The notes under the pieces: generated by a model
Databases searched by the model: none
Seen by the model: the letters and a program-made list of their open reading frames with translations, nothing else
What the model was told of the DNA's origin: nothing
Shown: positions 9,139-15,261 of the stretch, one piece after another
Numbering within the stretch: position 1 is the first letter of the stretch
How the letters are laid out: every line of letters begins with the position of its first letter
Origin: Gammaproteobacteria bacterium
Lineage (GTDB): Bacteria; Pseudomonadota; Gammaproteobacteria; Pseudomonadales; Pseudohongiellaceae
DNA length: 20,888 nt
Reading direction: 5' to 3'
NCBI GenBank assembly: GCA_016762995.1
Contig: JAESUT010000058.1
Span: 26,534-47,421, forward strand
Program-made: the position numbers and the translations under genes

Positions 9139-9804
9139 TCACTTAAATTCTCTTACCTGGCTAATACCAACGCTTCTATTTCCCGACAACTCTAAGGAGA
9201 CGCTGGTGTTGTTTCTATCGACGGAAATACTTTGAACCCTGTTGAATATTTGTATCGGAACTCCCTGCAACGATCCATCTATGAATGCTTCTGCCCTCAG
9301 AATGTAAGAGCCTGATGGAGCCTGTGTACCTTCAGCATCGATTCCGTTCCAATTGAATCCTGTAGAGCCGTCTGTGATATTTCCCAAATCCAGAGTCCGA
9401 ACAAGTTGCCCAGACTCATCCTCAATAACTATCTTCACGTTAGAGGCTGACGTTGAACTTTCCAGCACGCCTTCAATCGATTCCCCTTCGACAAGATCTG
9501 CCGTATTCGTTTCAATCAAGATGTCTTTGCCAACCAATTGAGATGCCTGCATAGCCTGTGTTGAGAATAGACTGGAGGCAACGCTATCAAATGAAGTACC
9601 TAGGCTGTCGATGCCAGAGACCATACTGAATTGCGCGATCTGCCCAAGAAATTCACTGTTATCAACGGGATTACTTGGATCTTGGTTTTTCAATTGTGCA
9701 ACTAGGAGTTTGAGGAAGTCTTCCTGCCCTAGCTCATCATTCTTGCTGTTCACCTGCACGCTGTTGCCGTTACTAGGTGAAAATATCTGTTCGATTGCAT
9801 TCAT
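9139..9804 (-). CDS. flgD: Flagellar hook capping protein (FlgD)
   Basis: Hook scaffold that caps the growing hook and is discarded when the hook is complete. The 221-residue product has the conserved N-terminal block EDFLKLLVAQLKNQDPSNPVDNSEFLGQIAQFSMVSGI (residues about 28-65), which is needed for export and hook tip binding. The C-terminal FlgD fold carries the motif FNWNGIDAEGTQAPSGSY. The length is close to E. coli FlgD (231). It lies between flgC (25 bases) and flgE and is probably in the same transcript, which starts at the -24/-12 promoter before flgB. Confidence 0.96.
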   Translation of the reverse strand: MNAIEQIFSPSNGNSVQVNSKNDELGQEDFLKLLVAQLKNQDPSNPVDNSEFLGQIAQFSMVSGIDSLGTSFDSVASSLFSTQAMQASQLVGKDILIETNTADLVEGESIEGVLESSTSASNVKIVIEDESGQLVRTLDLGNITDGSTGFNWNGIDAEGTQAPSGSYILRAEAFIDGSLQGVPIQIFNRVQSISVDRNNTSVSLELSGNRSVGISQVREFK

Positions 9805-9829
9805 TGTTGACTCTCCACTTTTCGCTCGA

Positions 9830-10255
9830 TTACGCGCCTAAACTAAGCGTTCGCTGCATCAGTTGCTTGGATGTATTCATAACTTCGATATTTGATTGGT
9901 AATTTCGCGAGGCTTCCATCATGTACGCCATCTCTTCAACCAAGTTAACGTTCGAGAGATAGACGTAGCCATCTGCATCTGCGGAGGGATTCTCTCTCAT
10001 CATTTGCTTTTCAATAGGGGAATCGCTGTATGACATGCCATCGACTTTCACCCCGCCTGCATTGGACCTATTGAAACTAAAGCTCATACTGGATTCTAGA
10101 ATGGATGAGAAGATTGGTCGTCGCGCCCTATAAGCAGCCTGCTCACTGCCGGCAAGCACTTGAGCATTTGCCATGTTCTTCGCTATCGCATCGATATGAA
10201 TGCTTTGCGCGTTAAGCGCAGTGCCGGTAATCTCAAATACACTTGATAAACCCAT
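9830..10255 (-). CDS. flgC: Flagellar proximal rod protein (FlgC)
   Basis: Proximal rod subunit. The 141-residue protein begins MGLSSVFEITGTALNAQSIHID and has the degenerate axial motif AKNMANAQVLAGSEQAAYRA near residues 25-44. This is followed by NPSADADGYVYLSNVNLVEEM and EASRNYQSNIEVMNTSKQL, both highly conserved in FlgC. The length matches E. coli FlgC (134) closely. Its start codon overlaps the stop codon of flgB by one base (TAATG), which suggests translational coupling and matched output of the two rod proteins. Confidence 0.96.
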   Translation of the reverse strand: MGLSSVFEITGTALNAQSIHIDAIAKNMANAQVLAGSEQAAYRARRPIFSSILESSMSFSFNRSNAGGVKVDGMSYSDSPIEKQMMRENPSADADGYVYLSNVNLVEEMAYMMEASRNYQSNIEVMNTSKQLMQRTLSLGA

Positions 10256-10650
10256 TAGTTATTCCCCGTTATCGCTTTACGTAGGCTTGAGATAGAACCG
10301 TTCAAAAACTGCAGGGTCGTTTGATATCTAAGTGCGTTCTCGGAGAATGCGGCCTGCTCTACATCTGCTTCTACAGTATTGTCATTCGTTGTAACGCGGG
10401 TCGGTACTCTATAGAGCAATTCACCGAAATCATTCTTCTGCGATGTTCGAATATGTCTAGAATTAGTGGCCTGCATACCGACATGTTGATCAGCGGTAAA
10501 TTGCTTCAGTGCTGCCCTGAAGTCATAGTCACGTGCAAGAAAACCAGGAGTTGTAGAATTCGCAATATTCGTAGCCAATATCGAACTACGCTGTGAGCGA
10601 AAGCTTAATGCTGCCGCATGAATTCCAAATGCCTTATCAATAATGTTCAT
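10255..10650 (-). CDS. flgB: Flagellar proximal rod protein (FlgB)
   Basis: First rod subunit, next to the MS ring and the FliE adaptor. I start it at the ATG at 10650 (131 residues, MNIIDKAFGIHAAAL), which matches the usual FlgB length (about 138 in E. coli) and has an AGGA ribosome site 8 bases away. The frame is open for 25 more codons upstream, to 10725, but that extension has no family similarity. It would also begin upstream of the transcription start predicted from the -24/-12 promoter at 10726-10742. The motif RSSILATNIANSTTPGFLARDYDF, near residues 21-44, is characteristic. It leads the flgB-flgL run and overlaps flgC by one base. Confidence 0.95.
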   Translation of the reverse strand: MNIIDKAFGIHAAALSFRSQRSSILATNIANSTTPGFLARDYDFRAALKQFTADQHVGMQATNSRHIRTSQKNDFGELLYRVPTRVTTNDNTVEADVEQAAFSENALRYQTTLQFLNGSISSLRKAITGNN

Positions 10651-10725
10651 GTTTAAATTCCTATTGTCGTAGTAGTTAGCACGTAACTGTTCTCGCTCTA
10701 CTCTTGTCCTGCCTTGTTCAGTCAT

Positions 10726-10742
10726 TGCAACTGCTGTGCCAA
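10726..10742 (-). promoter_or_regulatory. Sigma-54 (-24/-12) promoter of the flgB operon
   Basis: The minus strand reads TTGGCACAGCAGTTGCA. The invariant GG and GC are present with exactly 10 bases between them, and the site matches the consensus TGGCACg-N4-TTGCa at all but one strongly weighted position. Transcription should begin near 10714, giving a leader of about 64 bases before flgB. Activation would need an enhancer-binding protein of the FleQ/FlrA or FleR/FlrC type, not encoded in this window. Confidence 0.85.
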
Positions 10743-10826
10743 AAAGAGATTTGGGCGCTAATTCAATAGCTTATGTAATGCTAGGCGACGTGAATTACAC
10801 TCAGCGGCAATTGCAGGTCGTAAAAG

Positions 10827-10841
10827 CGGCAATGCTTGCCG
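10827..10841. promoter_or_regulatory. Inverted repeat CGGCAA-TGC-TTGCCG, possible activator site
   Basis: A perfect 6-bp inverted repeat with a 3-base centre, 85 bases upstream of the flgB -24 element and about 150 bases upstream of the flgA one. A related half site, GCGGCAAT, lies at 10804-10811. The CGGCAA half resembles, from memory, the ftr elements bound by the NtrC-type flagellar activator FlbD of Caulobacter. Whether a FleR/FlrC-type protein binds here is inference. Confidence 0.4.
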
Positions 10842-10897
10842 GTTGGCGGTAAATTCGTTTGGATAGATAGTAATTTCTGAAACCACATTCCTACTTT

Positions 10898-10922
10898 ACA
10901 AATATTCAACTCGAATATTTGT
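10898..10922. repeat. Perfect 10-bp inverted repeat in the flgB/flgA control region
   Basis: ACAAATATTC (10898-10907) and GAATATTTGT (10913-10922) are exact reverse complements separated by AACTC. It is A/T-rich and lies 67 bases upstream of the flgA -24 element, a typical distance for an enhancer or a bending-protein site. A second small palindrome, CACAAACTTTGTG, is at 10951-10963. No T run follows on either side, so a terminator is unlikely. The rest of the 482-base gap, outside the two promoters and these repeats, shows no gene. Confidence 0.55.
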
Positions 10923-10988
10923 GCTACTCCCACTATCCAAAGTCATCTAACACAAACTTTGTGCAGGACTAATCAGAAAGCTACGGCA

Positions 10989-11005
10989 TGGCACATAGCT
11001 TGCAT
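10989..11005 (+). promoter_or_regulatory. Sigma-54 (-24/-12) promoter of flgA
   Basis: TGGCACATAGCTTGCAT matches the consensus TGGCACg-N4-TTGCa with the obligatory GG-N10-GC spacing. Predicted transcription start is about 11015, leaving a leader of roughly 118 bases before the first flgA start codon. It points away from the flgB promoter 247 bases to the left, so both could share one enhancer region. Confidence 0.85.
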
Positions 11006-11132
11006 CTGCCTTTACTAGGACTGTAAGAACTTACGTTAGTGTGGGCACTGATTGCTCAGGATCCTCGCAAAGCGCCGGAAACCCTACGCTGAATGGGTGT
11101 TCTATAATTTTACTGATTGGGTCTAGATTCGA

Positions 11133-11900
11133 ATGAACGTCACTTTACTGACAGATAAGAAATATCCTACAACAATGAATACGTTGCCAGGCGCACCAAG
11201 CTACCACGCTTATTTTTTTGGTCTACTACTCTGCCTCTGTGGAATTTCTAGCAGCAATGCCGCCGAAGTCCAAACACTCGATTCAATTCGCTTAAAAGCT
11301 GAAGATCACGCACTCGCTCAAATCGATCACAATCAGTTTAAAAATTCCACCGCGACTGCGAACTCTCTAGATGCGCGACTACAACTCAAAAAGTGCAATA
11401 TCCCGATCGAGGCATTTTCTACCGGTTCGATGAGAAATACTTCGCGCATGACCGTGGGTGTTCGTTGCAGCGGACTGAATCCTTGGACCCTGTATGTGCC
11501 TGTTACAGTCGCCGCCTTAGTCGATGTGGTAATTAGTAGTCGCGCCCTCACGCGTGGCGCATTGTTGAATGCAGAAGACCTAGAAGTTCAGCAGCTGAGC
11601 TTGAATAAGCTACCTATTGGCTACTTAAGCGATCCTAGCCAGGTGACCAATTTCGAGCTGATACGACCTCTAAGGGTAGGTGCCCCAATTACGTTGAGCG
11701 CCGTTAGACCTAGAAATATTGTGCAGCAGGGTCAAGAAGTGATTATCAAGGCTCAAATCGCCGGTCTACAGGTGAGAATGACCGGCAAGGCCCTAAAGAA
11801 TGGACAGTCTGGAGATCTCATTCCAGTGCGCAACCTCAGGTCAGGGCGCACTGTAGAGGCAACAATCCTGAATGAGAACACGGTTAGGGTTAATCTGTAG
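11133..11900 (+). CDS. flgA: Flagellar P-ring assembly chaperone (FlgA)
   Basis: Periplasmic chaperone that helps FlgI polymerise into the P ring. The product is 255 residues from the first ATG. A hydrophobic signal segment lies near residues 26-44 (YFFGLLLCLCGISSSNA), unusually far from the start. An ATG at 11175, 14 codons later, gives a more normal signal peptide; neither has a strong ribosome site, so the start is uncertain. The C-terminal half has the SAF/FlgA features: VTVAALVDVVISSRALTRGALLNAEDL, then RPLRVGAPITLSAVRPRNIVQQGQEV and a closing GRTVEATILNENTVRVNL. It is the first gene of the plus-strand group, with its own -24/-12 promoter. Its last 15 codons plus stop form the first unit of a four-copy tandem array. 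Confidence 0.93.
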   Translation: MNVTLLTDKKYPTTMNTLPGAPSYHAYFFGLLLCLCGISSSNAAEVQTLDSIRLKAEDHALAQIDHNQFKNSTATANSLDARLQLKKCNIPIEAFSTGSMRNTSRMTVGVRCSGLNPWTLYVPVTVAALVDVVISSRALTRGALLNAEDLEVQQLSLNKLPIGYLSDPSQVTNFELIRPLRVGAPITLSAVRPRNIVQQGQEVIIKAQIAGLQVRMTGKALKNGQSGDLIPVRNLRSGRTVEATILNENTVRVNL

Positions 11901-12028
11901 AAGCTGCAGTCCTGAATAAGAACACGGTTAGGGTTAATCTGTAGAAGCTGCAGTTCTGAATAAGAACACGGTTAGGGTTAATCTGTAGAGGTAGCAATCC
12001 TGAACAAGAGTACGGTTAGTGTAAATTT
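11853..12028 (+). repeat. Four tandem 44-bp copies of the flgA 3' end
   Basis: Units start at 11853, 11897, 11941 and 11985, each beginning GTAG. The first is the true end of flgA. Units 2 and 3 differ from each other at one base; units 1 and 4 are more diverged. Translated from its own GTA, each unit gives 15 residues and a stop: VEATILNENTVRVNL, VEAAVLNKNTVRVNL twice, and VEVAILNKSTVSVNL (stop TAA at 12030-12032). Neighbouring units overlap by the four bases GTAG, which are both the first codon and the stop context, so the period is 44 and successive units lie in different frames. Slippage or unequal recombination at GTAG is a likely origin. Confidence 0.95.
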
Positions 12029-12040
12029 GTAAAAAAGGGC

Positions 12041-12068
12041 TTAAGTTTTCTATCTATCATGTCGTATT
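12041..12068 (+). promoter_or_regulatory. Possible sigma-28 promoter of flgM-flgN
   Basis: TTAAGTTT (12041-12048), 12 bases, then GTCGTATT (12061-12068). The -35 differs from TAAAGTTT at one position; the -10 keeps the G.CG core of GCCGATAA but not its end. FliA-dependent transcription of flgM is established in other flagellar systems, which supports the assignment. It starts 8 bases after the last flgA repeat. Confidence 0.4.
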
Positions 12069-12114
12069 TAGGCACAGACGTGTCTAGATACACACAATCA
12101 CGGGAGTTACTCTA

Positions 12115-12444
12115 ATGAGTACCGAAATTCAAACCGGCAAGATTCCGGCAAATGTCATTAGTCCAAGCACATCAAACATTTTGGACAATGGGCATAAAGC
12201 GAAGAGCAGCAACGCTGCCCATGCTTCGCCTACAGGAATTACTGATACGGTTAGCATGACCGATCAAGCTGCGCGATTAAAGGAGCTAGAATCTACATTA
12301 GCGGAATACCCTGATGTAGACGCATCGCTGGTAACGCAGATGAAACAGGCAATCGCAGACGGGACCCTCGAAATGAACTTCGAAGACACGGCTGTAGATC
12401 TTATTGAAATCGAGAGCGCGAATTTGATCAGCGCTTCTGAATAA
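12115..12444 (+). CDS. flgM: Anti-sigma-28 factor (FlgM)
   Basis: Binds FliA (encoded at 16096-16821) and blocks late flagellar genes until FlgM is exported through the completed hook-basal body. The 109-residue product has a disordered, Ser/Asn-rich N-terminal half, as in the family. The FlgM domain follows from about residue 42, DTVSMTDQAARLKELESTLAEYPDVDASLV, then QMKQAIADGTLEMNFEDTAVDLIEIE, the helices that contact sigma-28. The ATG has a GGGAG ribosome site 9 bases upstream. It is followed by flgN after 15 bases. Confidence 0.92.
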   Translation: MSTEIQTGKIPANVISPSTSNILDNGHKAKSSNAAHASPTGITDTVSMTDQAARLKELESTLAEYPDVDASLVTQMKQAIADGTLEMNFEDTAVDLIEIESANLISASE

Positions 12445-12459
12445 GGCAGGTTTGTATAA

Positions 12460-12975
12460 ATGAATCAAGATAACGAAATACATCAGGTAAAGACTCATCT
12501 TGTACGCTTACTCAAAGAGGAAGCTCGTTGTGCACGAGCCTTAAGCAAATCTCTTGAAGCAGAGAGAGCCGCACTAAATAGCCTGGACGAGAAACTAATT
12601 ACGATAAACAGTGCTCAGAAGCAGAAGTTGATCGAAACACTGCAGGCGGCGAGCAGCGCGCGCGTCAAATTCATGGAGGTGAACAGTATCTCCTCTCACC
12701 CAGCTGCCGTGAATGACTACGTTATATCAAAGAGTTCGGGGACCGATGCAGAACTCAACATACTTTTCATTCAGCTTTCTGAGATCGCGCAGCAATGTTT
12801 TCATGAAAATCGTCTAATCGGCCAACTGATAAACCGGCGCACTCAGTTTATAGCAAAAACAATAGCTAGCCTTTCACCCACCGCAAGCATGCAAAGCCTG
12901 ACGTATGGCGAGAATGGAAACAGTATTAATACTATGGAGCCTGTGAACTCACTTTTTCATCTTGCGAAGATATAG
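12460..12975 (+). CDS. flgN: Export chaperone for hook-associated proteins (FlgN)
   Basis: Predicted cytoplasmic chaperone that keeps FlgK and FlgL unfolded and delivers them to the export gate. The 171 residues are mostly helical with heptad-like leucines (LVRLLKEEARCARALSKSLEAERAALNSL near residues 14-42), then QKQKLIETLQAASSARVKFM. This is the pattern of FlgN proteins, which are poorly conserved in sequence. Identification rests on this pattern together with position directly after flgM. It is followed by the PilZ gene after only 9 bases, so the two are probably cotranscribed. Confidence 0.85.
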   Translation: MNQDNEIHQVKTHLVRLLKEEARCARALSKSLEAERAALNSLDEKLITINSAQKQKLIETLQAASSARVKFMEVNSISSHPAAVNDYVISKSSGTDAELNILFIQLSEIAQQCFHENRLIGQLINRRTQFIAKTIASLSPTASMQSLTYGENGNSINTMEPVNSLFHLAKI

Positions 12976-12984
12976 GGCTGGATC

Positions 12985-13686
12985 ATGCCAGCTTTACCGA
13001 GCGAAGAGATAGTTACAAACGAAGCTGAGATCCTCGGTTGCCTCAATCAAGTCACTAAAAACAATACACCTCTCTCCCTTGCGCCTCACAAAGGAGAAAA
13101 TAACGATGTCTATCACTCTAAAATCCAAAGCCTCAACATTAAGAACAGGCAGATAATTCTTAAGCAAATACTTCCTAGTAGTTGGCGAGAGAGAATAAAC
13201 CCAGACACCAAGATCGAGATCAAGAGCACTATGAACATGGGTGGCATCCGCTTCTTCGGCTTGCTATCACCGCTGGATGATTCTCAGGGCAATCCATACT
13301 GCAAGCTCACACTTCCGAAGAAAATATTTCGTATACAGCTGCGAGATCATTATCGTGTCTCTCTCGCAAAAATTCGAAATTCAGTGACACTTAAGAGTTC
13401 TGGAAATTCAGTACTGCAAGGTAGTTGCCGTGACATTTCAATGTCAGGCGCAATGATCACTCTGCCAAAAATGTCCATCGAGGTTGAGATAGGCCAAACT
13501 ATGAATGAATGTAAAATTTCTATAGATAATATTCTAGACTTGGAATTTAGAGGTAAGGTGCGAAGCTTGCAAAGAACAGTCTCAGACACCTTAGCAGGCA
13601 TACAGTTCTTAGACCTAAGCCCTTCGCAACTTAAACCCATTAGCACTGCATTAAACAAAATTGAGCGCCAGAATATTACTGCCTAA
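12985..13686 (+). CDS. flgZ: PilZ-domain flagellar protein, FlgZ/YcgR type
   Basis: Likely c-di-GMP receptor that slows the flagellar motor. The 233-residue protein has a YcgR-like N-terminal domain (about residues 10-112) and a PilZ domain. The two c-di-GMP motifs are visible: Arg120-x3-Arg124 in QLRDHYRV, and Asp150-x-Ser152-x2-Gly155 in CRDISMSGAM. Position directly after flgM-flgN equals that of flgZ (PA3353) in Pseudomonas, whose product is reported to act on the MotC stator. A MotC/MotD pair is present in this window at 14353-16017, which fits. The start ATG has an AGGG site and lies 9 bases after flgN. Confidence 0.88.
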   Translation: MPALPSEEIVTNEAEILGCLNQVTKNNTPLSLAPHKGENNDVYHSKIQSLNIKNRQIILKQILPSSWRERINPDTKIEIKSTMNMGGIRFFGLLSPLDDSQGNPYCKLTLPKKIFRIQLRDHYRVSLAKIRNSVTLKSSGNSVLQGSCRDISMSGAMITLPKMSIEVEIGQTMNECKISIDNILDLEFRGKVRSLQRTVSDTLAGIQFLDLSPSQLKPISTALNKIERQNITA

Positions 13687-13708
13687 AATTTGGTTCGCCC
13701 CCGCATTC

Positions 13709-13762
13709 GGCCTGTCATTATTATGACAGCCAGGCCTGCTTTGACACTTTTATAACAGGCCT
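13709..13762 (+). terminator. Possible terminator or alternative hairpins after flgZ
   Basis: CTGTCAT (13712-13718) and ATGACAG (13723-13729) pair around TATT. AGGCCTG (13732-13738) and CAGGCCT (13756-13762) form a second stem, and GGCCTG at 13709 can pair with CAGGCC at 13731 instead. The stems come 25 bases after the flgZ stop. There is no clean T run after either, so factor-independent termination is uncertain. Confidence 0.4.
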
Positions 13763-13821
13763 ACTTCTACGACTTCACCCCCTCCCCCTTTAACACAGCG
13801 GCTTTCCGGCATATCCCTATT

Positions 13822-13838
13822 CTGGCACAAGTATTGCT
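13822..13838 (+). promoter_or_regulatory. Sigma-54 (-24/-12) promoter of the GAF-like gene
   Basis: CTGGCACAAGTATTGCT carries the TGGCAC box and TTGC box with the exact GG-N10-GC spacing. Expected start is about 13849, giving a leader of about 90 bases before the GTG at 13940. It is as good a match as the two flgB/flgA promoters, which puts the small downstream gene under the same class of control. Confidence 0.8.
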
Positions 13839-13939
13839 TTAATCTATAGGCTGCTTTCGTAAATTGTATTGGCGTAGAGATGAAGCAGTTCTCAATGCGA
13901 AACAATACGATTTAGCTAACCAAACCATGAGGTAGGATC

Positions 13940-14290
13940 GTGAAGAATAACGAAGCAATGCATTATCAGAGTGCCAACAACGACACCACATTACTTGAAT
14001 CGAGTGCGCGCGGAATAGGCTCTGTTTTCAATATGAACGAGCGCATACACTTGCTCGCGAGCAGGCTGAGCAAAATCGTAGAATTCGATAGCTTTTCTTA
14101 TGAGAACGAAATAGAAGGCGTCAGCGTTTCGATTGGCTCTATGGAGCCCCACAAGTGCAGTTATAAGATCAAAGATGGCGGGGCCTATTGCGGAGAATTT
14201 ACTTTGACTAGGAATGCACCCTTCAAGGAAGAGGAGTTGATGATTATAGAAACAGCGATGGGCTCCATCATCCACACCTGCCATCTCTAA
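13940..14290 (+). CDS. Small GAF-like protein of unknown function in the flagellar locus
   Basis: I do not recognise a named gene. The 116-residue product starts at a GTG with a GAGGT/AGGA ribosome site; an ATG 6 codons later (13958) is possible. Residues about 35-110 resemble a shortened GAF-type sensory domain: LLASRLSKIVEFDSFSYENE, then HKCSYKIKDGGAYCGEFTLT and RNAPFKEEELMIIETAMGSI. From memory, similar segments precede GGDEF domains in some gammaproteobacterial diguanylate cyclases, but there is no output domain here. Three cysteines (Cys73, Cys84, Cys114) are present. It has its own -24/-12 promoter, follows flgZ and is convergent with motD. A role in stator or c-di-GMP control is inference. 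Confidence 0.8.
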   Translation: MKNNEAMHYQSANNDTTLLESSARGIGSVFNMNERIHLLASRLSKIVEFDSFSYENEIEGVSVSIGSMEPHKCSYKIKDGGAYCGEFTLTRNAPFKEEELMIIETAMGSIIHTCHL

Positions 14291-14291
14291 C

Positions 14292-14343
14292 CGTTCACGC
14301 GAAGCGATTCACGATCGAATGCGAGTCAACTTCTGCGCGAACG
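14292..14343. terminator. Possible shared hairpin between convergent genes
   Basis: The 62 bases between the GAF-like gene and motD contain an imperfect long inverted repeat: CGTTCACGCGAAG (14292-14304) against CTTCTGCGCGAACG (14330-14343). A smaller ATTC/GAAT pair lies inside. Position between two converging stop codons suits a bidirectional terminator, but no T run is present. Confidence 0.3.
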
Positions 14344-14352
14344 ATCCCAGCA

Positions 14353-15234
14353 CTATTCAATTCGTCTTCGGAAAAGCTCGCTGTCGTCAGACCCTACCCG
14401 ATTCCTACCTCCCGTTTGATCAGCCTTCGCCATAATCACAATTACCACGCGGCGATTGCTCGCTCTACCCTCGATAGTCTGATTTTCACTAACGGGCCTA
14501 TTCTCTCCATATCCCACCGAAATAAGCCGAGCAGATTCCACACCGTAGTCTTCAAATAACCGAACTACTGCGGCAGCACGGGCGGACGAGAGTTCCCAGT
14601 TTGAAGGAAATATCGAACTTATGATCGGTATATTGTCGGTAAATCCTTCGACACTAACGTTGTTCTCGTATTCCTGCAATAACTGTCCAAGCTTGCCTAG
14701 CTCTACCCTAGCTCCAGTTGAGAGATCTGCGCTGGCGCTATTAAATAGAATATTACTATTGAAGACCACCTCGAGCCAGAAAGGGCTCTTGCGCACCGAT
14801 ACATTATTGTCCGCTATCATCTCTTCAAACTCAGTTTCTATATCCGCAGCAATTCCGTCTATTTGGTCCGTTATAACCTGAGATGCAATTTCTTCTTGAT
14901 TTTGATATTCAGGATCGACAATAATTTCTGGGCCACCTCTGAGGAGAACAATCGGGGAAGAGATATTCACACGGTCAGGAATTTCTCGAATGGCTTCTAT
15001 AACAGTAGATGATGAGCGTACTATCTCTCCCGTCTGTATTGGAGAAAGAGATTTATTTGATTGACTGAACGCGGCAGTCATCGAATCTGACAGAACTCGA
15101 TACTTGCCTTCGTTAACTGACGACATTGAATACATAACTACGAAGAACGCGAACAGCAACGTAATGAAGTCTGCATATGAGACCAGCCATCGTTCATGAT
15201 TTTCAGGTTCGGCTTGCTTTCGTTTACGGGCCAT
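14353..15234 (-). CDS. motD: Flagellar stator protein MotD (MotB family)
   Basis: Peptidoglycan-anchored half of the proton-driven stator. The 293-residue product begins MARKRKQAEPENHERWLVSYADFITLLFAFF. The single membrane helix (about 17-36) contains Asp22, the proton-binding residue equivalent to Asp32 of E. coli MotB. A linker follows, then the OmpA-like peptidoglycan-binding domain (about 150-268) with VEGFTDNIPI, NWELSSARAAAVVRLF and GRASNRRVVIVIM. The N-terminus is much closer to Pseudomonas MotD than to MotB, and the gene sits where motD does relative to fliA. It follows motC by 27 bases. The name MotB would also be defensible. Confidence 0.92.
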   Translation of the reverse strand: MARKRKQAEPENHERWLVSYADFITLLFAFFVVMYSMSSVNEGKYRVLSDSMTAAFSQSNKSLSPIQTGEIVRSSSTVIEAIREIPDRVNISSPIVLLRGGPEIIVDPEYQNQEEIASQVITDQIDGIAADIETEFEEMIADNNVSVRKSPFWLEVVFNSNILFNSASADLSTGARVELGKLGQLLQEYENNVSVEGFTDNIPIISSIFPSNWELSSARAAAVVRLFEDYGVESARLISVGYGENRPVSENQTIEGRASNRRVVIVIMAKADQTGGRNRVGSDDSELFRRRIE

Positions 15235-15261
15235 AGGTGGTCCTTAGACTCAGATACCTGT

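Noticed and set aside
10651..10725. 25-codon N-terminal extension of FlgB
   Set aside because: It would begin upstream of the transcription start predicted from the -24/-12 promoter and has no family similarity.
11885..11980. Telomere-like GGTTAGGGTTA strings, repeated three times
   Set aside because: They are simply the Thr-Val-Arg-Val-Asn-Leu codons of the flgA tail repeated within the 44-bp units; there is no uninterrupted hexamer array.
11853..12032. Regularly spaced repeats as a CRISPR array
   Set aside because: The units are directly adjacent with no unique spacers, and they derive from the flgA coding end.
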